Below, one piece after another: positions 33,935 to 42,810 of a stretch of 51,638 bases of DNA (position 1 is the first letter of the stretch; every line of letters starts with the position of its first letter). Source of the DNA: Peribacillus saganii (lineage in GTDB: Bacteria; Bacillota; Bacilli; Bacillales; DSM-1321). Under the pieces are notes generated by a model that saw only the letters and a program-made list of their open reading frames with translations, searched no databases and was not told where the DNA came from. The stretch lies in the NCBI RefSeq assembly GCF_003429095.1, contig NZ_QVTE01000027.1, forward strand, positions 1-51,638, given 5' to 3'. Both the position numbers and the translations under genes were made by a program.

Positions 33935-34939
33935 ATGAAGAAATCTATGCTTTATCTGTTACTTATTGTATTGGTAATGGGTATACTGAGCGGATGCGGC
34001 CAATCAGGCAGCAAAGACGCTGGCAATTCAAACGACAATACTATCACAATTGGGTATTTCCCAAATCTAACACATATAGCGACCATTGTCGCGCTTGAGA
34101 AAGGCTTCTTTAAAGAAGCGTTCGGAAAAGATGTAAAGATAGAAACGAAAACTGTCAGTAATGGCGGACTTTTCATGGAAGCAATGTCTACCAAGGCTAT
34201 CGACGTTGGTACAGTCGGCCCTGGTCCTTTACTGAACTTTTATGTTAAAAATAAGGAGTATCGACTGATCTCCGGAGCTGTTAACGGTGGGGCGGTTCTT
34301 GTGGCAAGAGAAGACAGCAAGATTGATCGTCTGGAAGATTTAGACGGCAAAAAAGTTGCAATTCCCGTTATCGGCAGTACCCAGGACGTAATGTTAAGAA
34401 AAGCACTCCAAGAGGTTAATTTAAAGGCAAAAACGAATGGTGGAACAGTAGAGTTATTTGCAGCTGCTCCTGCCGATACAGCACCATTGTTTATACAGAA
34501 ATCAGTGGATGCTGCAGCAACCCAGGAGCCTTGGGGATATGTTCTCGAAAATCAGGCAAAAGGGAAGCTGCTGCTTGATTGGGATCAGTTTGCCTGGGGT
34601 AAGGAGTCAACCAATACAGTAGTAGCAGCGAGAGCAGACTTTGCGGAAAATAAAGATATGGCAAAGGCTTACTTGAATGGCCACAAGAAAGCTGTGGAAT
34701 TTATTCAGAACAACCCTGAAGAAAGCCAGGAAATTGTAATTAAGCACCTTAAAGATTTAACAGGTAAAGAGTTAAACAAAGACGAAGTGACAGCCGCTTT
34801 CTCACGTCTGGCTGTAACAACCGATGTAAATGAGAAAGTTATTCAGGAAATGGCTGACATCAGCAAAGAAGCCGGATATGTTCCGAGCAATGATATTGAA
34901 GGTTTGGTGGATCTGAAATTGCTCAACGAAGTAAAATAA
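33935..34939 (+). CDS. ssuA: sulfonate-type ABC transporter substrate-binding lipoprotein (SsuA-like)
   Basis: A 334-residue lipoprotein. The signal peptide ends in lipobox LSGC (Cys21). The NMT1/SsuA-type fold is seen in TITIGYFPNLTHIATIVALE, TKAIDVGTVGPGPLLNFYV and AAATQEPWGYVLENQAKGK. It would capture an aliphatic sulfonate, taurine or a related anion. AAGGAGAG precedes ATG 33935. It is the last gene of the operon and is followed by a terminator. Confidence 0.82.
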   Translation: MKKSMLYLLLIVLVMGILSGCGQSGSKDAGNSNDNTITIGYFPNLTHIATIVALEKGFFKEAFGKDVKIETKTVSNGGLFMEAMSTKAIDVGTVGPGPLLNFYVKNKEYRLISGAVNGGAVLVAREDSKIDRLEDLDGKKVAIPVIGSTQDVMLRKALQEVNLKAKTNGGTVELFAAAPADTAPLFIQKSVDAAATQEPWGYVLENQAKGKLLLDWDQFAWGKESTNTVVAARADFAENKDMAKAYLNGHKKAVEFIQNNPEESQEIVIKHLKDLTGKELNKDEVTAAFSRLAVTTDVNEKVIQEMADISKEAGYVPSNDIEGLVDLKLLNEVK

Positions 34940-34962
34940 AGTTTTTAACTCAGATTAAAAAG

Positions 34963-35000
34963 GTTTTGGGCTTTTGCAAATAAGCCCAAAACTTTTTTAT
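34963..35000 (+). terminator. terminator of the ssuBCA-type operon
   Basis: GTTTTGGGCTT (34963-34973) pairs with AAGCCCAAAAC (34982-34992), followed by TTTTTTATTT. Confidence 0.9.
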
Positions 35001-35427
35001 TTGAAGAGCAGAGGAGTAAGTAAATCGGTTAAACTTGCAAAACTTTAAGATACCGAGCTTTTGGCAAACGATGGTGAAAGATGTTACAAATGCTCACCTT
35101 AAGGCGGGATGGTATAATAATCATCATAAAGTCTGGAAGCATTGAGGTTTTTATTTAATGAAGGTATTTCTTCAGTATACTCACAACGGTGGGGGCCTTC
35201 TGTTTATTAGACATATTTTCATAAAGTGTTATGGGTCAATTAATGTACGTCTACAAAAGGCTCCTTTATTTCCAAACCACTCATCAAAGACAAGGTCGGT
35301 TGAAAATTTATCTAAAAAAACGATTGCAATACCTTGCGTTTCGGCATTTGCTCATTCGGGAGATATGAGCGATATGTCTCTTGAAAATACATTTAAAAAC
35401 CTTCATATTTATGAGAGGAGGTGCGAT
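35001..35427. other. gap before the DUF3967 gene
   Basis: The DUF3967 frame is open back to 35158, but that extension has no ribosome-binding site and no homology I recognise, while AGGAGGTG stands directly before ATG 35428. I therefore treat the gap as non-coding. A promoter could lie near GGTATAATAA (about 35110). Confidence 0.4.
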
Positions 35428-36147
35428 ATGCGAAGCGATATACAACCGAATGAAAAAGCATTCTCTTCCAAAGAGGTAGCGGAAGAAGTGGGAATTGCAA
35501 CTCCCACAGTCCGAAAGTATGGCCAAATCTTAGAGCGGAATGGATATGAGTTTTTGAAGGATGGCGACCGGCGTATCTTTGTTCAGTCTGACATTCGAGC
35601 GCTTATAGCGTTACGTGATACGGAAAAGCCCCTAGACGATACGGCTAAAGATCTTGTGAATCAACAGAAAGAAAGATTAGAAGGATCCCATGAAACGGAG
35701 ATAGCGATAAACGATACATATGAAGCTTTACCACAGGACCCCAGTCAGTTAAAAGAGGTCTTATTGTTTGTAGTCAATGAACTGGCAGCCACACGTGAAG
35801 TGAATATCCAACTGAAAAACGATATGGCACAGCTTAAAACAAAGGTATCCCGACTCCAGCAAGACCATCATGTTATAAGTTCAAGTATTGGAAATTCAGC
35901 ACAAAGAACTAATGCTAAAATTGAAAAATTAAGTGAACAACAAAATACCCACTACGAAACATTGCTGCAAGAAGAAAAACAAAGAAGCCAAATCCTGCAA
36001 AAAGAAATACAAAATATGCGGAACGAACAGAAAAAAGAATGGAATTTGCAAAGTGATTTTAATAAACGTTTAGAAGAAGAGATACAAAAACGCAATGAAA
36101 AACGGGGCGGCATTTTCTCAATATTCCGTAAATTAGGTGGCCGTTAA
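35428..36147 (+). CDS. MerR-like HTH protein with DUF3967-type coiled coil
   Basis: 239 residues. The N terminus holds a MerR/RacA-type helix-turn-helix (about 12-65: AFSSKEVAEEVGIATPTVRK and GDRRIFVQSDIRALIALRD). Residues 105-225 form a long coiled coil, and the end is basic (KRGGIFSIFRKLGG). I know this arrangement from DUF3967 proteins common on Bacillus plasmids, where a DNA-anchoring or partition role is suspected. ATG 35428 follows GAGAGGAGGTG. Decayed copies lie directly downstream. Confidence 0.75.
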   Translation: MRSDIQPNEKAFSSKEVAEEVGIATPTVRKYGQILERNGYEFLKDGDRRIFVQSDIRALIALRDTEKPLDDTAKDLVNQQKERLEGSHETEIAINDTYEALPQDPSQLKEVLLFVVNELAATREVNIQLKNDMAQLKTKVSRLQQDHHVISSSIGNSAQRTNAKIEKLSEQQNTHYETLLQEEKQRSQILQKEIQNMRNEQKKEWNLQSDFNKRLEEEIQKRNEKRGGIFSIFRKLGGR

Positions 36148-36306
36148 GGTTTTAATTTCGTAAAGATTGAGCAAGTTATGATATGATATTTGATTCACAT
36201 ACGTGCTATAAACGTATTGGCAAAGACAAACGAAGGCACAACCCAAATCCTGATCCCTTCTTAAAACGATATCTAAACTAAATAACTTTACAATCTTAAA
36301 TAATCT

Positions 36307-36360
36307 TATTCAAGCGACATGACACCCTAATATCGTTACGCGATACGGAAGGCTTTCAAG
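36307..36360 (+). pseudogene. decayed fragment of the DUF3967 gene
   Basis: The stretch around CGTTACGCGATACGGAAGGC parallels 35600-35645 of the intact gene (CGTTACGTGATACGGAAAAGC). It is too short and interrupted to encode anything. Confidence 0.65.
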
Positions 36361-36454
36361 GTGCAATATATAATCCAATTATAAGGAGTAACGATGTCCA
36401 GTTATATCGTATTTGAATAAATTAGATATAATTGGTGTTTGCAGCATCCATTCT

Positions 36455-36830
36455 TCAAAATATGGCCGAACCAAGAGCAAAATGAACATGAATTTTTAAG
36501 GATTGGCATTGAGGACCACTTATAACGTATGACGATACGCAAAGGCCCATAGATAATGCAGCCTTATAATAACAAAAGAAAGTTGGAAGACCGCATGTAA
36601 AAGAGGTAGTGGTAGAAAGATGCATAGGACTTTGTCGCCCATACTTCCAAACAATTTAAAAGCCATCTGATGAAAACTAATATTGCTCTTTTTCTATACA
36701 GGCGAAGCCATGTCGAACTAACAAACGATATGGCTTACTTTAAATTGAAGGTTTCCCTGAACAAGTTCTAATATTCGAAAATCAACTCAAATTCATTCGT
36801 GTTAAAAATTGAAAAGAAAGTAATATCTCT
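36455..36830 (+). pseudogene. second decayed copy of the DUF3967 gene
   Basis: Three blocks follow the order of the intact gene: AAATATGGCCGAACCAAGAG (compare AAGTATGGCCAAATC at 35517), GATACGCAAAGGCCC, and CTAACAAACGATATGGCTTA (compare CTGAAAAACGATATGGCACA at 35811). Stops and indels abound. The remainder of 36148-37402 shows no gene I recognise. Confidence 0.7.
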
Positions 36831-37402
36831 CTGATTCACCCCTATTGATATAACTGTAAGAAAATCAATACTAGTACAGTTTCAAGAGGGAAAGTTAGGT
36901 CCATATTCTCCATTTTTTAAATTTCAACATTTCCCGAGAAATATCTACAAAGTCTGAGTAGATATCGACAAAAGTTAAAATTTCCGTGTTTTGTTAGAAA
37001 TATAAATTAAATGGGAAAATGCACTATTTAATACATTCAGACAAACCACATTATGTTAACGGATAACAAAACAACGGCTTCCTTAAATCTTACACTCCCT
37101 CGACTTTCGGCAAGCACTGTTTAAACTGCCCCTAAACCCGAATTAAAAAACGTTGCTATTTCAACGACTGCTTACAAAAAGGAATTTAATTTAGTGGCCT
37201 TGCTGTTTTACCTGTTAAGAATGATTGGATATCCTGGGGAGACATCTTTCCAGTAAATAGATCCAATATAATTAAAATTCGAACTGAAGTAAGAAAGAAT
37301 TCCCCTAATGAACATATATCGAAGACCTATTCTGATACAAATTTTCCATGTAACATTGGTTTCGTTTTTGCACAACCTTATTTCAGGGGGTGTAATAAAA
37401 TA

Positions 37403-38584
37403 ATGTCCAATCAAAATCAAAACAATAATCAAAATAACAATGGAAATAACCAAGGGATAGCCAATAATATAGGCGAATATATTAAACATACTGCCGGTGT
37501 TGCCTTTGATGCTGTCCAAAACACAATCCAAGCAGCGGAGAATATTGCAATGAATGTTGTTAATGAAACAACTAATGCTATTGATCAAACTATCAGTAGT
37601 GCAACCCACATGGGAAGTCAACAGAATAACCAAAACCAACAAGCTTCAGTCGGCCGGAATCAAGCCGGACAAGCACAAACTGGACTGGGGCAATTCGGTG
37701 CTGAGTTCGCGAGTGAAAATACTGCTGCTGCTCAAGCGAAGAAACAGAACCAACAAGCTTCAACTGGCAGCCAAGCACAAGCAGGTCTGAAAAAACTCAT
37801 GACTGAGTTCGCAAATGAGTTTACAGGTGATACGGCAAAGAATCGAAACCAACAGCCGTCAGCAGGGAAAAATCAAGGCGCCCAAGGACAAGCAGACCCC
37901 AAGCTAAACAACCTTATGACTGAGTTCGCAAACGAGTTTAGCGGCGGCGCGGCAAAGAACCAACCCCAACAAGGGTCTGCCGGCAAAAAGATAAGCGGCC
38001 AAGGACTAACTGGACCAGGAAAATACGGTACTGAGTTTGCGAGTGAAAATACAGCAGCTCAGGTAAAGAAACAAAACCAGCAAGCTTCTGCTGGCAAGAA
38101 CCAAGGGACCCAAGGACAAGCAGGTTCAAAGCTAAATAACCTGATGACTGAGTTCGCAAACGAGTTTAGCGGCGGCGCGGCAAAGAACCAACCCCAACAA
38201 AGGTCTGCCGGCAAAAAAATGAGCGGCCAAGGACAAGCCGGACAAGGAAAATATGGTACTGAGTTTGCGAGCGAAAATACGGCAGCTCAGGTAAAAAAAC
38301 AAAACCAGCAAGCTTCTGCTAGTAAGAACCAAGGGACCCAGGGACAAGCAGGTTCAAAGCTAAATAACCTGATGACTGAGTTCGCAAACGAGTTTAGCGG
38401 CGGTGCAGCGAAGAACCAACCCCAACAAGGGTCTGCCGGCAAAAAAATGAGCGGCCAAAGACAAGCCGGACAAGGAAAATATGGTACTGAGTTTGCGAGC
38501 GAAAATACGGCAGCTCAAGTAAAGAAACAAAACCAACAGGCATCTGCTGGACGGAACCAAGGCACGCAAAAACAAGGTGAGTAA
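37403..38584 (+). CDS. giant gamma-type small acid-soluble spore protein (SspE-like) with tandem repeats
   Basis: 393 residues, against about 75-95 for normal gamma-SASP. The N terminus (1-75) is Asn/Gln-rich with a possible amphipathic helix (GEYIKHTAGVAFDAVQNTIQ). Then two module types alternate: A, YGTEFASENTAAQVKKQNQQ, the classic gamma-SASP repeat with the GPR protease site at TEFASE (copies near 101, 211, 287, 363); and B, LMTEFANEFSGGAAKNQPQQ, a variant site TEFANE (near 135, 174, 250, 326). The last A+B pairs form a 76-residue (228-bp) tandem repeat. AGGGGGTG precedes ATG 37403. Expected role: amino-acid reserve degraded in germination. Confidence 0.85.
   Translation: MSNQNQNNNQNNNGNNQGIANNIGEYIKHTAGVAFDAVQNTIQAAENIAMNVVNETTNAIDQTISSATHMGSQQNNQNQQASVGRNQAGQAQTGLGQFGAEFASENTAAAQAKKQNQQASTGSQAQAGLKKLMTEFANEFTGDTAKNRNQQPSAGKNQGAQGQADPKLNNLMTEFANEFSGGAAKNQPQQGSAGKKISGQGLTGPGKYGTEFASENTAAQVKKQNQQASAGKNQGTQGQAGSKLNNLMTEFANEFSGGAAKNQPQQRSAGKKMSGQGQAGQGKYGTEFASENTAAQVKKQNQQASASKNQGTQGQAGSKLNNLMTEFANEFSGGAAKNQPQQGSAGKKMSGQRQAGQGKYGTEFASENTAAQVKKQNQQASAGRNQGTQKQGE
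37922..38581 (+). repeat. 228-bp tandem repeat inside the gamma-SASP gene
   Basis: The units 37922-38149, 38150-38377 and 38378-38581 (partial) are nearly identical, each coding for one B and one A module. Near-identity at the DNA level points to recent expansion by unequal recombination. Confidence 0.85.
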
Positions 38585-38653
38585 CCCATCGGCTTTTCGT
38601 TCAAAAAAAATGGACTCTATTGATAAACCATTTTAGAACGGTAAATAAAATTG

Positions 38654-38705
38654 ATCTATTATTAGGAAGTTGTAATGGATACTTCCTAATAATAGATTTT
38701 TTTCT
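38654..38705 (+). terminator. terminator of the gamma-SASP gene
   Basis: ATCTATTATTAGGAAGT (38654-38670) is perfectly complementary to ACTTCCTAATAATAGAT (38681-38697), with TTTTTTTCTTTTT following. Confidence 0.92.
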
Positions 38706-38909
38706 TTTTCGTTGAATCACCATATTTTGGCCATGGATTATCACCAAGCTTAAATTAAAACAATTACATATAAAGGGATATAATACAACTTGACGAACTA
38801 ATTACGCAGGTGAATTATCTGGTTCTCTTCCGGTTGGAAACATTCAAACACACCTTACAGAAGCTTCTCCGGTGCTAATATTGCTTCTAACACTTGTTTT
38901 TGTTAAACT

Positions 38910-39236
38910 TTGCAATTACTTTTATTATTAGTTAGTGTGATAAATATTAACGGTAGAATCATATTCAGAATAAGTAACATGTTACGGGAGGTAATGATGA
39001 CCCTAGGTAAAATAGAAGAAATCATAAGAATAAAATTCAACCAGTTGTTACCTGGACTTTATTCTATCTCTGCTATCATTAGTCTTCTTAATACGCACAG
39101 CACCCTTTATCGCAACGATCTTATTTCAATTACAGGTAATAATTTTTCGCCGACGTTCTACGTTATAGGCTGTGCAGCCATTACTGTAGTAGTTTTATTC
39201 TTTTTAAGAGATCCATATAAAGAATCTTTAAAATAA
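38910..39236 (+). pseudogene. possible fragment ending in a transporter helix
   Basis: An open frame runs to TAA 39234; ATG 39000 with GGGAGG upstream is the better start and would give about 78 residues. The last 30 residues (FYVIGCAAITVVVLFFLRDP) look like the final helix of an MFS transporter. The part before it is not recognisable. I treat it as debris; a real small membrane protein is possible. Confidence 0.35.
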
Positions 39237-39295
39237 GAATAAGTTTGAAAACATTATCAGAATAGAGAAGCACTGGTTCGATTCCCGTGTAGCAG

Positions 39296-39442
39296 CATTT
39301 ACCAGAACTATTTCATGTAGAAGCGCCCGCAGTTGGTACAGGATTTCCATATGGTGTGGGTCGATTCTCTAACATGATCGGATCAATCCTTATCGGTTTT
39401 CTATATACAGGTTATGGTTATGAGTTGTACTTTTCATATTAA
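39296..39442 (+). pseudogene. fragment of an MFS transporter
   Basis: HLPELFHVEAPAVGTGFPYG and VGRFSNMIGSILIGFLYTGY match the region before the last helix of sugar/aromatic-acid MFS carriers (ELFPTEVRATGTGFAYGVGR in typical members). There is no start codon, and the following helix is absent here, though a similar one lies upstream at 39150-39230. A rearranged remnant. Confidence 0.7.
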
Positions 39443-39602
39443 CACCTCCACGGCTTTATCGTTTGTAAAACTAAGGAGATTTATTCCATAAGCTGTTGAC
39501 GCTGGAGATAAAGGATCCATGATGTATATGCACCGAAAATATTAATGTATCTATCCAGGTCTGGGATCGGGCGGAAGCAGGCCAAACTGATAACCTTTAT
39601 AG

Positions 39603-39800
39603 GCCGTCACTAAACTTCATCATCGTAAATATGCAAATATATTAAACCGTTTATTTCTTGAAGAATACACCCACAATAATGATGTTCCGTTAGCCCCGGA
39701 AAGTTTGAAGGCCTACTGTGTATATAAAGTATGGAAAGTACATGTTAAAGTCCAACATGGTTCATTGGAAGTGCAGAAGGAATGGGTTAGACGTTTATAA
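39603..39800 (+). pseudogene. unidentified coding remnant
   Basis: A 65-codon frame without start codon after TAG 39600 reads HRKYANILNRLFLEEYTHNN, then APESLKAYCVYKVWKVHVKV and ends QKEWVRRL. The composition is protein-like but I recognise no family. Confidence 0.35.
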
Positions 39801-39880
39801 TTGACAATCGAATTAAATAATTTTTATTTGAATTACGACCAGTATTCGGAATTTCGTTATGGAAATGAGGATGTGAAAAG

Positions 39881-40375
39881 GTGGAAACAAAAATAGAAGT
39901 AAAAGAATATACAAGCGGCTATCAATCACAGGTTGTGGATTTGATCCTTCATATCCAGCAACAGGAATATGGTATACCAATAACTAAGGAGGATCAGCCG
40001 GATTTATTTAATATTGAAAATTTTTATCAAAAGGAAAACGGTAACTTTTGGGTCGCTGTTTCAGACGAACGTGTTGTTGGAACAATTGCCTTGCTTGATA
40101 TAGGAAACCACCAGGGTGCTTTAAGAAAGGTATTTGTGGCAAAGGAATTTAGAGGAAAGGTACATAAAACAGCTATCCTCCTCCTAAACAAAGTGTTTGA
40201 GTGGGGACGAAAAAAAGAAGTTAATGAAATCTTTTTGGGAACTACATTGCAATTTGTGGCAGCCCATAGATTTTATGAGAAGCATGGTTTCGAAGAAATA
40301 ACTGCTGAAGAACTGCCTGCAGCATTTCCAATTTTAAAAATTGATAAAAAGTTTTATAGGTATGTCATTAGTTAA
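39881..40375 (+). CDS. GNAT family N-acetyltransferase
   Basis: A 164-residue acetyltransferase of the GNAT fold. The acetyl-CoA-binding segment is ALRKVFVAKEFRGKVHKTAI, and AAHRFYEKHGFEEIT is the usual C-terminal motif. The signature RxxGx(G/A) is degenerate (RGKVHKTA), as in some subfamilies. The start is GTG 39881, with GAGGATGTGA ahead of it. The substrate cannot be read from sequence. Confidence 0.82.
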   Translation: METKIEVKEYTSGYQSQVVDLILHIQQQEYGIPITKEDQPDLFNIENFYQKENGNFWVAVSDERVVGTIALLDIGNHQGALRKVFVAKEFRGKVHKTAILLLNKVFEWGRKKEVNEIFLGTTLQFVAAHRFYEKHGFEEITAEELPAAFPILKIDKKFYRYVIS

Positions 40376-40444
40376 AACCTTTGGTATCCAGCTTCCGAAA
40401 TAAACCCATGTGAAAAAGTGAAATAATTAGTTATAGTGTTTATG

Positions 40445-40477
40445 AAGACATCCTTTACTAAGGGATGTCTTTTTTAA
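40445..40477 (+). terminator. terminator of the GNAT gene
   Basis: AAGACATCC (40445-40453) pairs with GGATGTCTT (40463-40471), followed by a T run. The 170 bases from here to moxR hold only its promoter region. Confidence 0.85.
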
Positions 40478-40646
40478 AAGAATGCAACGAATACCCCGTT
40501 AACCCGTATAATTATTAATGGCATTGTAAACATCTTTAATCATATCTAACTTACTATTTCGAAATTTAGAGGACTTTGGCGAATGATAACGAATATCATA
40601 CATGATACCTAATTTTAGGAAATTACTTGCTTCCAGGAGGAAATAA

Positions 40647-41594
40647 ATGTCCTACACTGAACATCACCCAATTATTGAAAAAGTATTGGAAAATATAGAT
40701 CATGTTATTATTGGAAAGCGGAATATTGCTGAATTAAGCCTGGTCGCGCTCCTGGCGGAAGGCCATGTACTGCTTGAAGATGTACCTGGCGTTGGGAAAA
40801 CAATGATGGTCCGTGCACTGGCAAGATCCATCAGCGCCAATTTTAAAAGGATTCAATTTACTCCAGATTTGTTGCCGTCAGATGTCACGGGGGTTTCTAT
40901 TTATAATCCAAAAGAACAGGAATTTGTATTTAAACCAGGGCCAATTATGGGAAATATCATCCTCGCAGACGAAATTAACCGTACTTCTCCAAAAACTCAA
41001 TCGGCGCTGCTTGAAGGAATGGAAGAATCCAGCGTGACAGTTGACGGAGTAACAAGAAAAATGGAGAAGCCTTTTTTTGTAATGGCAACTCAAAACCCTA
41101 TCGATTATGAGGGTACGTATCCACTTCCAGAGGCACAGCTCGACAGATTCCTTTTAAAAATTAACATGGGTTACCCTGAGATATCTGAAGAAATGGAAGT
41201 CCTGAACAGAGCTCAATACTCACACCCAATTGAAGATTTAGAACCTGTGATTACTCTTGAAGAGCTGAAGAATCTTCAGCTTGAGGCGAAGGCTGTCCAT
41301 GTGGATGAAATCATAAAACGGTATATCGTTGAGCTCAGTAGCCGAACACGGACACATACCAGCGTTTATTTAGGTGCAAGTCCACGCGGCTCGATCGCTT
41401 TGATGAAAGGTTCACAGGCGTATGCTTTGCTGAAGGGAAGAGATTATGTTCTTCCTGATGATGTACAGTATCTTGCCCCAGCAGTGCTTGCCCATCGGCT
41501 TATCCTCAAGTCTGAGGCAAAGTACGAAGGAATCAGCACTGAAAAAATCGTCCGGGATATTATTGCAAGAATAGCAGTCCCGGTTCAAAGGTGA
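40647..41594 (+). CDS. MoxR-family AAA+ ATPase (YeaC-like)
   Basis: A 315-residue AAA+ ATPase of the MoxR class, thought to act as a chaperone that activates partner proteins with DUF58 or VWA domains. Walker A GVPGVGKTMM, Walker B IILADEINRTSPKTQ, and the GMEESSVTVDGV and QNPIDYEGTYPLPEAQLDRF blocks are canonical. CCAGGAGGAAATAA precedes ATG 40647. It begins the conserved three-gene moxR-DUF58-transglutaminase operon, the same genes as yeaC-yeaD-yebA ahead of guaA in B. subtilis. Confidence 0.92.
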   Translation: MSYTEHHPIIEKVLENIDHVIIGKRNIAELSLVALLAEGHVLLEDVPGVGKTMMVRALARSISANFKRIQFTPDLLPSDVTGVSIYNPKEQEFVFKPGPIMGNIILADEINRTSPKTQSALLEGMEESSVTVDGVTRKMEKPFFVMATQNPIDYEGTYPLPEAQLDRFLLKINMGYPEISEEMEVLNRAQYSHPIEDLEPVITLEELKNLQLEAKAVHVDEIIKRYIVELSSRTRTHTSVYLGASPRGSIALMKGSQAYALLKGRDYVLPDDVQYLAPAVLAHRLILKSEAKYEGISTEKIVRDIIARIAVPVQR

Positions 41595-41601
41595 ATCCCT
41601 C

Positions 41602-42810
41602 ATGAAAAAAGCCTTTTATTACGCAAAAAGCTATGTAAAGCTGCTCTCATTGGTTGTACTATTTGCAGCAGTATTTACTTATGCCATGTTTCAAGGGGGA
41701 TTTGTCAGCTGGTTTTTGTTTTATAGCTTTTTGCCATTTGCACTTTATCCTATGCTATTATTTTTCCATCCTGTAAAAGACTTTAATGTGGAAAGGGATA
41801 TAGAAAAGCTTGAATGCAAGGCGGGTGATAGTGTGGATATTACTGTAACCATCACTAGAGGGTTCCCTTTCCCGCTCGTTTTCCTGATTGTGGAGGAACT
41901 GCTGCCTTATCAGCTTAAACCAGATTCTTCCACGCAAGTTAAATCACTTGTTTTCCCTTGGTTCAAACGGGAAATCAAGTTATCCTATTCGCTTGATGGA
42001 GTGCCTCGCGGTGAGCATCATCTTCTATCTATCCGCCTTAAAACCGGGGATTTCTTGGGGTTGTTTACGAAGGAAGCCACCTTTGAAATTCCTGGCAGGA
42101 TTCTTGCCTATCCCGCGTATTATGATATGAATTTTAGGCAGCTTGCAAATTTGTTTGATCAAGGGCAGACAAGCTCGTCGGTCCGGCTACAGCGGGAAAA
42201 TTCCATTGTATCAGGAGTCCGGGACTACCAGCCGGGGGACAAATTATCCTGGATCAATTGGAAAGCGACCGCCAAGAGAAATGATATTATGACGAAGGAA
42301 TTCGAAGAACGCAAAAGCCAGGATGTCTTTTTGCTGCTGGATGAACGGAAATCAGAGGTATATGAAGAATTGATAGTTTTTACAGCATCATTGGTCCAGG
42401 CCATTATTAAAAACGGCGTCCAGTTGGGCTACTTTTCTACTGGACAGGCGGAAGGTATAGTATCCGTACGCGGCGGTGATGTTCAGAGGCATAAGCTGTT
42501 TTACCGTCTTGCAACTTCGCAGCCAGCAGCTGGAGAACGTTTGAAAATGGTAATGGAAAACAGCAAAAAGTGGCTCCCTTTCCATGTGACACTTCTTTTA
42601 GTGACTTCGTATGTTACCAGGGAACACATTGAAGAGATCGGTACCGTTGGTGCGAATCGGCCTGTTACTGTCTATTGTATAAAGAAGGGGAGAAGTCTGA
42701 CGAAGGAAGAGGTTATGCTGAGAGAAACGGCACTTCTTAAAGGGATTAAGCTGAAATATATGGATTATTCCTTAGATAATGATGATTTTTCAGGGGTGAA
42801 GGCACAGTGA
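41602..42810 (+). CDS. DUF58 domain membrane protein (YeaD-like)
   Basis: 402 residues. Two N-terminal helices (about 12-50) are followed by a periplasm-side beta region and then the DUF58 core YQPGDKLSWINWKATAKRND with a VWA-like fold (FLLLDERKSEVYEEL). DUF58 proteins are partners of MoxR ATPases; function unproven. It lies 7 bases behind moxR and overlaps the next gene by 4 bases (GTGA). Confidence 0.88.
   Translation: MKKAFYYAKSYVKLLSLVVLFAAVFTYAMFQGGFVSWFLFYSFLPFALYPMLLFFHPVKDFNVERDIEKLECKAGDSVDITVTITRGFPFPLVFLIVEELLPYQLKPDSSTQVKSLVFPWFKREIKLSYSLDGVPRGEHHLLSIRLKTGDFLGLFTKEATFEIPGRILAYPAYYDMNFRQLANLFDQGQTSSSVRLQRENSIVSGVRDYQPGDKLSWINWKATAKRNDIMTKEFEERKSQDVFLLLDERKSEVYEELIVFTASLVQAIIKNGVQLGYFSTGQAEGIVSVRGGDVQRHKLFYRLATSQPAAGERLKMVMENSKKWLPFHVTLLLVTSYVTREHIEEIGTVGANRPVTVYCIKKGRSLTKEEVMLRETALLKGIKLKYMDYSLDNDDFSGVKAQ

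Noticed and set aside
37260..37402. A sigma-G promoter before the gamma-SASP gene
   Set aside because: Some partial matches exist, but none has both the -35 and -10 consensus at the right spacing, so no promoter is claimed.
37593..38575. Minus-strand frames inside the gamma-SASP gene
   Set aside because: Repetitive because the plus-strand repeats are repetitive; leucine/serine-rich shadows only.
39268..39295. GGTTCGATTCCCG, resembling a tRNA T arm
   Set aside because: The stem has a mismatch, no acceptor, anticodon or D arm can be found around it, and it merges into the MFS remnant. It could be an old attachment scar but cannot be supported.
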